From: Methylacidiphilaceae bacterium
Lineage (GTDB): Bacteria > Verrucomicrobiota > Verrucomicrobiia > Methylacidiphilales > Methylacidiphilaceae
DNA length: 9,232 nt
Direction of reading: 5' to 3'
Assembly (NCBI GenBank): GCA_028687155.1
Contig: JAQUAR010000039.1
Span: 1 to 9,232, forward strand
Positions 1-5,164 of this stretch are shown here, in pieces. The translations under genes were made by a program, and so were the position numbers. Every line of letters begins with the position of its first letter. The first letter of the stretch is position 1. The notes below the pieces were generated by a model. The model was not told the DNA's origin, did not search any database, and worked only from the letters and a program-made list of their open reading frames with translations.

Positions 1-315
1 GCAGACGGTCGACCCGGTCTTCGGCATCATCAAATCGGTGATGGGCTTCCGAGCGTTTCGGCTCCGCGGGCAAGCCAAAGTCCAGGGCGAATGGTCGTTG
101 GTCTGCTTGGCGTACAACTTCAAGCGACTTTGGAAGCTTGGGGGAGCCCGCAAGCCCGGTTCCCTGCCGATTGGATCCCTATGGTCGCTCTCCGCCAGAA
201 GAACGGCCGTCGCATTATCCTGGTTTTTACGGTTCCCGAGACAATCGCTCCCCATGCCGCATCGGACTGCCTGCGCATCGTGGCAAACTCCCGTACTAAG
301 GCCGACAGGCTGCTA
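1..315 (+). repeat. Direct repeat, copy 1 (IS right-end segment)
   Basis: This segment aligns base for base, without gaps, to 594-908 at a constant offset of 593. I count 14 mismatches over 315 positions by eye, about 95-96% identity. The alignment starts at the window edge, so the true repeat may extend further left. It stops at base 315: downstream bases (gccgacg...) differ from those after copy 2 (acccccg...). The mismatches are scattered, which fits two diverged IS copies better than a recent tandem duplication. Confidence 0.9.
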
Positions 316-316
316 G
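2..316 (+). pseudogene. IS1182-type transposase C-terminus, copy 1 (partial at window edge)
   Basis: The reading frame entering at base 2 gives the C-terminal end of a DDE transposase: QTVDPVFGIIKSVMGFRAF, then LVCLAYNFKRLWKLG, ending in PTGC and TAG. In IS1182-type enzymes this block usually reads VEPVFGxxK, and the Glu is thought to be the third catalytic acid. Here it is Asp (gac), whereas the second copy at 594-908 keeps Glu (gaa). The stop codon is formed by the last two IS bases (TA) plus the first base beyond the element. The upstream part is outside the window, so whether the gene is intact cannot be judged; the Glu-to-Asp change argues that activity is reduced or lost. Confidence 0.7.
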
Positions 317-593
317 CCGACGTTCGAGCCATTCCTACGGAAGCCGGTCAGGTCCCTGCGGTGCTGGTGGACACGGGTTATGTCAATGGCGAACAGGTCG
401 AGGCTCTGCAGGCGGAGGAAATCGAAGTCTACTGTGCGATGAAGGCCGAAGCTCTCGAATGTCGCCGGCGATACGAGTTCCGACCCGCCCATCGTCGTGG
501 GGAGAAGCCCGTTGAATATACCGCCCCGTGGAGACGCAAGATGATCGAAAAGCTCGCCAGCCCGGAAGGCCGCCGTCTCTATGCTCGACGAAA

Positions 594-908
594 GCAGACC
601 GTCGAACCAGTCTTCGGCAGCACCAAATCGGTGATGGGCTTCCGAGCGTTTCGACTCCGCGCGCAAGCTAAAGTCCAGAGCGAATGGTCGTTGGTCTGCT
701 TGGCGTACAACTTCAAGCGACTTTGGAAGCTTGGGGGAGCCCGCAAGCCCGGTTCCCTGACGATTGGTTCCCTATGGTCGCTCTCCGCCAGAAAAACGGC
801 CGTCGCATTATCCTGGTTTTTACGGTTCCCGAGACAATCACTCCTCATGCCGCATCGGACTGCCTGCGCATCGTGGCAAACTCCCGTACTAAGGCCGACA
901 GGCTGCTA
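594..908 (+). repeat. Direct repeat, copy 2 (IS right-end segment)
   Basis: Second copy of the 315-bp segment found at 1-315. It covers the last part of the transposase gene (from QTVEPVFG onward) and the right end of the element. Its final 57 bases or so match copy 1 exactly, while the differences cluster in the first 100 bases and around 750-850. Confidence 0.9.
894..908 (+). repeat. Putative right terminal inverted repeat of the IS (copy 2)
   Basis: gccgacaggctgcta is the last stretch shared by both IS copies before their flanks diverge; the matching stretch in copy 1 is 301-315. Its position at an abrupt end of homology, on the 3' side of the transposase, is what marks it as the element end. 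The opposite end is not in the window, so pairing as an inverted repeat could not be tested. Confidence 0.6.
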
Positions 909-909
909 A

Positions 910-1055
910 CCCCCGCTGACGAAAGCAACCTGCCTAAAGCATTGCAAGCAATGCAAACGAAAGAAATCTCCTCGAACGAAAAGCGGCTAACGAAAAAAAA
1001 GGAAAAGAAAACGGAACGCTTCGATTCCGCAATCTTGAAAGGCTAAGGTCAGAAG
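910..1055. other. A-rich spacer between IS and methyltransferase gene; possible gene remnant
   Basis: This 146-bp stretch is clearly more A-rich than its surroundings, with an eight-A run near 992-999. A frame entering from the IS end (909-1046) reads TPADESNLPKALQAM, then a very Lys/Glu-rich tail ending LKG and TAA at 1044-1046. This stop lies just ahead of the methyltransferase ATG at 1056, a spacing typical of adjacent operon genes. It could be the surviving C-terminus of a gene cut by the IS, but I recognise no family and the composition alone could produce an open frame. A 16-base palindrome lies at 939-954. Confidence 0.35.
939..954. promoter_or_regulatory. Perfect 7-bp inverted repeat, possible operator
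   Basis: GCATTGC and GCAATGC flank two A residues, giving a perfect two-fold symmetric site about 100 bp upstream of the first methyltransferase gene. No T-run follows on the + strand and the loop would be only two bases, so an intrinsic terminator is unlikely. A protein-binding site is possible, but it matches no operator I recognise, and a short palindrome can arise by chance. Confidence 0.25.
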
Positions 1056-1913
1056 ATGGCTCGAATACGTTTTGCCATTTCTTGTCTTGAAAAGCAACTA
1101 GGGGGGCAGGCTCGAAGCTGCCCCTTTTGCGGGAGCCGGGAAACGGTGTTTCTGGAACGCAAGCATCTTCTCTTGGAATTACGGCGCTGCCCGAAGTGCG
1201 ATCTCCAGTTTCGTTGGCCGAAAGATACGCTTTCCGACAACGATGGCTTCTATCAAAACATGTATGAGGAGGGAGCAGTAACCGCGCTTCCAGCTTCAGA
1301 AACGATCGCTCTCCTGCGCAAAACGAACTTTGGCGGCTCCCCGATGGATTTTTCCGACCGGATTACTATTCTTGAAAGCCTGCTGCCAAGCGGGAAGGTT
1401 CTCGATTACGGCTCGTCGTGGGGATACGCCGTCTACCAATTGATCCGCGCTGGGTACGATGCCATCGGGTGGGAGCTCTCTCGACCTCGGGCCGAGTTTG
1501 GAAGAAAGATGTTGGAGGTTCCCGTTGAAGCGGATTGGTCCGCGATTGAGCGGCGGGCTCCTTTCGACGGCATCCTTTCATCCCATGTGTTGGAGCATCT
1601 TCCTAGTCCAAGGCTTGCATTTGATGCGTTTTTTCGGCTTCTCGGTCCAGGAGGATGGGTATTGATCCTGGTTCCGAATGGAGGGGGGAAGAATGCCAGG
1701 GAGTTGGGGGTCCGCTGGGGACCAACGATCGGCGAAAAACATTGCTCGGCCCTCACTGCTTCGTTCTTTGCAAAAAACTTGGTTACCTTCGGTTTCGAGC
1801 CCCCTCGATTTGCGAGCCGTTTCGGTAGGGAAGCCGTTTCCATGCTTCCCTGGGATGACGATCTTCGGAAGCTCGAAGGAGATGAGCTTCTTATAGCCGC
1901 GCGAAGGAGATGA
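1056..1913 (+). CDS. Class I SAM-dependent methyltransferase with N-terminal zinc-ribbon-like motif
   Basis: This 285-residue protein is probably a cytoplasmic methyltransferase acting on a sugar, a nucleotide sugar or a lipid-linked intermediate of the locus. It opens with two Cys pairs, CPFC (22-25) and CPKC (45-48), spaced like a small zinc ribbon. The Rossmann-type domain follows: KVLDYGSSWGYAV (114-126) is the SAM-binding motif I, GWEL (138-141) ends strand 2 with the usual acidic residue, SSHVLEHL (175-182) is the post-I motif of Methyltransf_11/23-type enzymes, and LLGPGGWVLILVPN (195-208) is the GxGG-type hairpin. Motif I has Ser-Ser where the common form is Gly-Cys, a variant I associate with related bacterial enzymes. 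The start is supported by AAGG (1045-1048) seven bases upstream. The substrate cannot be read from the sequence. Confidence 0.85.
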   Translation: MARIRFAISCLEKQLGGQARSCPFCGSRETVFLERKHLLLELRRCPKCDLQFRWPKDTLSDNDGFYQNMYEEGAVTALPASETIALLRKTNFGGSPMDFSDRITILESLLPSGKVLDYGSSWGYAVYQLIRAGYDAIGWELSRPRAEFGRKMLEVPVEADWSAIERRAPFDGILSSHVLEHLPSPRLAFDAFFRLLGPGGWVLILVPNGGGKNARELGVRWGPTIGEKHCSALTASFFAKNLVTFGFEPPRFASRFGREAVSMLPWDDDLRKLEGDELLIAARRR

Positions 1914-2029
1914 TGGGTCGAACCCAAACATGTCGCTTGGGAGAAGCCGCTTGCGATGGCTAGCCGACGTTCTTTCAGGCAGTGCGGACTAGATTGTACA
2001 GGAATGAAGTCCAGTGCTCTTTGAGAGCG

Positions 2030-2036
2030 AGGAGAG
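2030..2036 (+). promoter_or_regulatory. Ribosome binding site candidate for the second methyltransferase
   Basis: AGGAGAG lies 12 bases upstream of ATG 2049. A stronger-looking GGAGG (2044-2048) directly touches the ATG and leaves no spacing, so it is unlikely to be the working site for that start. An in-frame TGA at 2022-2024 rules out a more distant upstream start, and the first Cys pair begins at residue 9, so the start cannot lie much further downstream. Confidence 0.4.
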
Positions 2037-2048
2037 AAGCTCTGGAGG

Positions 2049-3113
2049 ATGGCGTCGAATTCTATCAGTAACTGTCCAGTATGCGGTGGTGAGCCGTGTG
2101 AAACCATGAGCGATTGCCAGGACCTTGCTCTCAAGCTCCCCGGAAGCTGGACCTATCGGCGATGCGGCGGTTGTGGTTCCCTATGGATGGACCCGCTTCC
2201 TCGACCGGAAGCGATTCCCGGGTTTTATCCCGAGAACTACTATACGCACGACGCTTCGGTCTCTTCTGGTCCTACTCCCCGCCATGCGATCGGGAGGGTG
2301 TTCCTTTCGATCAAGCTGGCTATCCTGGAAGCTCGCTTCGGCTATGCGATTCCGGAGCAATGGTGGGAACGGGCGGGCGGGCGGGGCTGGGCGAGGCGCG
2401 TCCAACCGATCTTCCCTCGGTTTCCTGCCGGACGCATGGTGCGCTTTCTCCCTTTCCGGGAGGGAGGTAGACTGCTCGATGTGGGATGTGGAAACGGGGA
2501 GTTTCTCCGGTTCATGCGAGAGCTGGGATGGGAAGTCGAGGCAATCGAGCCCGATAGACGGGCGGCGGGGCAATCGACCAAGCTTGGGCTTCCCGTACAG
2601 CAGGGTGGAATCGAGGACGCAGCGCTTAGGCCAGGCGCCTATGATGCAATCACGCTCAGCCACGTCATCGAGCATCTTCTCGATCCGCGAGCGGCGCTGA
2701 AGCGTTGTGTCGCCGCTCTGCGTCCCGGAGGAATCCTGGTGAGCATTTCTCCGAATCCGACGGGCTGGAATGCGCGGTGCCTTCGAGCAATTTGGCGGGA
2801 GTTGGACCCTCCGCGTCATCTGATTCTGCCGAGCCCCTCGGGTTACCAGGCGATCCTGAGCGGATTGCCCGTAAGGGCCGAGGTCAGCACGAGCCCGATG
2901 GATATGGGCTTCTGGTGGCACTGGAGCCGGAAAAATGCGGGGCGCTCGACCAGTGAAATGTTCGAAACCTTCTGGGCGCGCGTAATGGATTGGATGATCG
3001 GACCCATCCTGGTTCGATTCCGGCCGCAGGCCGGGGAGGAAATCGTCTGTGTTGCCACGAAAAAGGCGAAATCCCGGGAGAATGCAGAAGATGAGATGAA
3101 AAGGTGGAAATAG
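2049..3113 (+). CDS. Class I SAM-dependent methyltransferase with N-terminal zinc-ribbon-like motif (second)
   Basis: This 354-residue protein has the same architecture as the preceding gene but is clearly a different subgroup. A Cys-pair ribbon (CPVC 9-12 and CGGC 39-42) is followed by a conserved-looking linker, LWMDPLPRPEAIPGFY (45-60). Motif I is LLDVGCGNG (142-150), the acidic end of strand 2 is IEPD (166-169), SHVIEHL (204-210) follows, and RPGGILVSISPN (225-236) is the later strand. ELDPPRHL, just after 245, is typical of Methyltransf_23-type enzymes from memory. The C-terminal 110 residues have no catalytic motif I recognise and may shape the substrate site. CxxC-CxxC methyltransferases of this kind often occur in surface-polysaccharide and deoxysugar loci, which fits the context. 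The acceptor is unknown. It lies 135 bp after its neighbour. Confidence 0.88.
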   Translation: MASNSISNCPVCGGEPCETMSDCQDLALKLPGSWTYRRCGGCGSLWMDPLPRPEAIPGFYPENYYTHDASVSSGPTPRHAIGRVFLSIKLAILEARFGYAIPEQWWERAGGRGWARRVQPIFPRFPAGRMVRFLPFREGGRLLDVGCGNGEFLRFMRELGWEVEAIEPDRRAAGQSTKLGLPVQQGGIEDAALRPGAYDAITLSHVIEHLLDPRAALKRCVAALRPGGILVSISPNPTGWNARCLRAIWRELDPPRHLILPSPSGYQAILSGLPVRAEVSTSPMDMGFWWHWSRKNAGRSTSEMFETFWARVMDWMIGPILVRFRPQAGEEIVCVATKKAKSRENAEDEMKRWK

Positions 3114-3280
3114 ACCTCATCTATTCCTGCTTCGATTCCCTCGAGACGGATGGCGCTTTTTTGCAGTACGGATCGGCTGCTGGTTTTCTGGGAGACGGAA
3201 AAGGAAGGGAGCGAAAGATGTCTGTCGTATGTGCAATCGCTGCGTGGGGAATGGAGCAACGTCGCTCACGGAAATTTTAG
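3114..3280. other. Spacer between methyltransferase and flippase genes
   Basis: This 167-bp gap has no recognisable terminator or promoter consensus. Its main content is a short open frame at 3218-3280, described separately. Long overlapping frames that cross it on both strands have no recognisable protein character. Confidence 0.5.
3218..3280 (+). CDS. Possible 20-residue leader peptide abutting the flippase start
   Basis: A short ORF starts at ATG 3218 behind a good purine-rich ribosome site (GGAAGGGAG, 3203-3211, six bases upstream) and encodes MSVVCAIAAWG followed by a basic end (RRSRKF). Its stop TAG (3278-3280) directly precedes ATG 3281, the furthest upstream start of the flippase frame, which has only a weak site of its own. 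That arrangement would suit translational coupling. There is no homology to support the peptide, and short ORFs with a chance ribosome site are common, so this is tentative. Confidence 0.25.
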   Translation: MSVVCAIAAWGMEQRRSRKF

Positions 3281-4996
3281 ATGCCAACGGCGGCCGGGCA
3301 GAGGGAAACTTTGCGACGATGCGGACGAACCGAAATGGAAGCTGACCTGGAGAAGCCGGGGTGCATGCCCGGATTGGCTACGCCCGCAGAGGGAGCGGGA
3401 GCAGATGCCCTCTCATACCGAAGGCCGTCGGGCCCACACCGGATCGCCCGCAGTGCGATCGGCCTCAGCATTCTCTCGTTCTTGGGCCCGCTCTCCGGAT
3501 TTCTTGTCGAGCTCGCCTTGGGATGGCGTTACGGAATTGGCCCGTTGGTCGACGGGTACCGGGTAGGGCTTGTCTTCTTCCTCTTTGCTCAATCGATCGC
3601 CTGGGGCATTCTGCCTAATCTGGTAGTCCCATTTTTTGCCGAGATTTCTCGGGATAAACGAGCCAAGGAAGCCTGGAGTGCGATTTCCGGGCTTGGGTTT
3701 TTTTTTCTCGCACTCGGGATCGTCTTCGCGGCGGCGGGGAGTCATTTTGCCTTGCCGCTTGCACGCTGGTTCGCCCCCGGACTCGATCCGGCGGGGTTTT
3801 CGACCGCGACTTCTTTCGTGCGCTCCTTTTCTCTCGCGGTTCTGCCGCTCGCTTGGTTCGGGATCATGACCGGGCTATTCCAATGCCATGGAATTTTCTG
3901 GGTCCAACCATTCGCTCAAGGCCTGTACAACCTGCTCCTTCTTGGCGCGATTCTTTGGACCGGTCCGAATGGGCTGGTCCTCGCCCCGATCCTGGGGTGT
4001 GTTCTGATCGGCCTGCTATTTCTGGGTAGACTCTTGCCGCTGGCGAGAAAGGAAGGGTGGCCGCTCTGGTCCGCAGGAAGGCTCTCTCTTCAAACACTGC
4101 GTCGATTCCTTAAGAATGGCTTGCCCCTTTTTCTGACATTGGGCGTAGGCTATGCTGGCGTGATCTTCTTGACTCGGGCGACTTCCCTCCTTCCATCGGG
4201 CTCTGTTGCCAGCTTTGGATATAGCTGGAAGGTGCTGCAACTAGGACTGATCGTTCCGGGAGCTCTCGCGACCGTTCTCTTTCCCCGAATGTCGGATGCT
4301 TGGAGTGCCAAGGAGGGGGTGGAATTCCGGCGACTTTGGCGGGAGGGATTGCGATTGATGCTCTTTTTCTCGGCCCCAGTGGTGCTTCTTTGCACCATCT
4401 TCAGTCGGGACCTGATCTCGGTGCTTCTGGCTCGCGGCGCTTTTTCCGGTGCAGCGATTGAAGAGACCAGCCTTGTGTTGGCCATCCTGGCGCTCGCGAT
4501 TCCGGCCTCGGCGGGAACGGCCTTCCTGCAAAAAGGTTTCTATTCTCGAAACGAGACCCTGTTCCCTAGTGCGGTCTCCGTGATCGGCGCAATTCTGGTG
4601 ATGACCTGCTCTGAGGTAACGGCACGGCGTTTCGGTCTTGCCGGCTTGGCATGGCTTACTCCCGGGATCGGTTGGATAAGCTTCCTCTGGCTAGCCGCTG
4701 CCTCGCGCAGCACCGGCGCGAACGGATGGCGCTCCTGGGGTCGCTTCGTGGCTAGTCTTCTTTTTGCGAGCGCCGCTGCGGGCTCGGTCGCTTATGGGAT
4801 CAAAGGGTGGCTCTGTCCTGGTTCGCAGGCGGGCGCCTTGCTTCGCCTGGGAGTCGCTTCCGTACTTTCTCTGGCGACTTTTGTTCTCTTGCTCCGGATG
4901 TTAGGCCTTCCGGAGGCGACGCGTGTGCTTGCCTATGCCGGATGGCAGCTGCAAGCCATAAAAAGGAAAGCAACTCTCGGTCAAGGGCGAAGCTGA
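3281..4996 (+). CDS. MurJ/MviN-type (MOP superfamily) lipid-linked oligosaccharide flippase
   Basis: An integral inner-membrane protein of up to 571 residues with about 12-14 hydrophobic segments beginning near residue 56. It is expected to move lipid-carrier-linked repeat units to the outer face. MurJ-type signatures include GIGPLVDGYRVG (85-96, matching the AxxDAF-like segment after TM1), SLLPSGSVASFGYSW (302-316), VLFPRMSDA (332-340), LLARGAFS (382-389) and the later FYSRNETLFPSAVS segment (420-433). Its place among glycosyltransferases and a polymerase suggests a polysaccharide (Wzx-like) role rather than the housekeeping lipid II flippase, but sequence alone does not separate these. The first 50 residues are hydrophilic and atypical: M29 (ATG 3365, with GGAGA at 3349-3353) is a credible alternative start. 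A nine-T run at 3698-3706 encodes Phe140-142. Confidence 0.88.
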   Translation: MPTAAGQRETLRRCGRTEMEADLEKPGCMPGLATPAEGAGADALSYRRPSGPHRIARSAIGLSILSFLGPLSGFLVELALGWRYGIGPLVDGYRVGLVFFLFAQSIAWGILPNLVVPFFAEISRDKRAKEAWSAISGLGFFFLALGIVFAAAGSHFALPLARWFAPGLDPAGFSTATSFVRSFSLAVLPLAWFGIMTGLFQCHGIFWVQPFAQGLYNLLLLGAILWTGPNGLVLAPILGCVLIGLLFLGRLLPLARKEGWPLWSAGRLSLQTLRRFLKNGLPLFLTLGVGYAGVIFLTRATSLLPSGSVASFGYSWKVLQLGLIVPGALATVLFPRMSDAWSAKEGVEFRRLWREGLRLMLFFSAPVVLLCTIFSRDLISVLLARGAFSGAAIEETSLVLAILALAIPASAGTAFLQKGFYSRNETLFPSAVSVIGAILVMTCSEVTARRFGLAGLAWLTPGIGWISFLWLAAASRSTGANGWRSWGRFVASLLFASAAAGSVAYGIKGWLCPGSQAGALLRLGVASVLSLATFVLLLRMLGLPEATRVLAYAGWQLQAIKRKATLGQGRS

Positions 4997-5164
4997 GCGA
5001 CCTTATGCTCTCTTAGGAGCGTGGGGCGAGCGTGCACAAAGCGAAAATTCCCGGTGCTCAGGCTACAGTAGGAAGGCTGCCGTGCGTGGACGACGATTGG
5101 CCGGGCCGATCCGAACCGTGTTTCAGGCCTGTTGGTGGATGCGATCGTAAAATAACGCAATCCC
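4997..5164. other. Spacer upstream of first glycosyltransferase gene; weak promoter candidate
   Basis: This 168-bp gap shows no convincing terminator hairpin. TAAAAT at 5148-5153 resembles a -10 box (five of six to TATAAT), but no -35 match stands at proper spacing. It lies 11 bases before ATG 5165, so a transcript starting there would be nearly leaderless. This is consistent with the lack of any Shine-Dalgarno-like sequence before that ATG, but remains speculative. Confidence 0.25.

Larger units (their letters stand above)
1..908 (+). mobile_element. Two nested or abutting IS1182-type insertion sequence remnants
   Basis: This block carries two pieces of closely related insertion sequences in the same orientation. 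Bases 1-315 are the 3' end of one copy, whose remainder lies left of the window. Bases 316-908 are a 5'-truncated second copy that starts inside the transposase and runs to the same right end. Both copies finish with gccgacaggctgcta (301-315 and 894-908), which I take to be the terminal inverted repeat. Direct reading shows the shared end point. The family assignment rests on the transposase tail resembling IS1182-type DDE transposases from memory. No left end (tagcagcctgtcggc) occurs in the window, so neither copy is complete here. The simplest history is one copy inserting into, or recombining with, another. Confidence 0.75.
316..909 (+). pseudogene. IS1182-type transposase, 5'-truncated copy 2
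   Basis: Frame 1 from base 316 reads as the interior and C-terminus of a transposase. It has a segment around VPAVLVDTGYVNGEQVEAL, whose Asp fits the second DDE acid (LLADAGY-like in the family), a K/R-rich middle, then ARRKQTVEPVFGSTK with the third-acid Glu, LVCLAYNFKRLWKL, and a terminal PTGC before TAA (907-909). The N-terminal domain and first catalytic Asp are absent. Upstream of 316 the sequence is the right end of another IS copy, so the open frame continuing back to ATG 91 is out of the transposase frame of copy 1 and probably accidental. The fragment cannot encode a working transposase. Confidence 0.75.

Noticed and set aside
1..908. A simple 593-bp tandem duplication
   Set aside because: The constant offset of 593 would fit, but the repeat ends exactly at the apparent IS end in both copies and about 4-5% of bases differ. 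Two diverged IS copies explain this better.
684..908. First part of a 120-residue ORF reaching 1046
   Set aside because: It overlaps the transposase C-terminus in another frame and has no protein character. Only its tail after 909 is considered, as a possible gene remnant.
91..909. One continuous 272-residue protein
   Set aside because: Up to base 315 this frame differs from the recognised transposase frame of copy 1. Only the part after 316 looks like transposase, so the joined reading is probably accidental.
1959..1972. 14-base exact match (gctagccgacgttc) to the IS junction at 312-325
   Set aside because: The match does not extend on either side. One such match in about 9 kb is not improbable, so it was not taken as an IS trace or target site.
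1433..2134. 233-residue antisense ORF crossing the gap between the methyltransferase genes
   Set aside because: It has no recognisable domain and lies mainly opposite a supported gene, so it was not accepted as coding.
2181..2921. 246-residue antisense ORF opposite the second methyltransferase
   Set aside because: It has low-complexity Arg/Pro/Ser composition and no recognisable motif, while the + strand frame has clear methyltransferase motifs.
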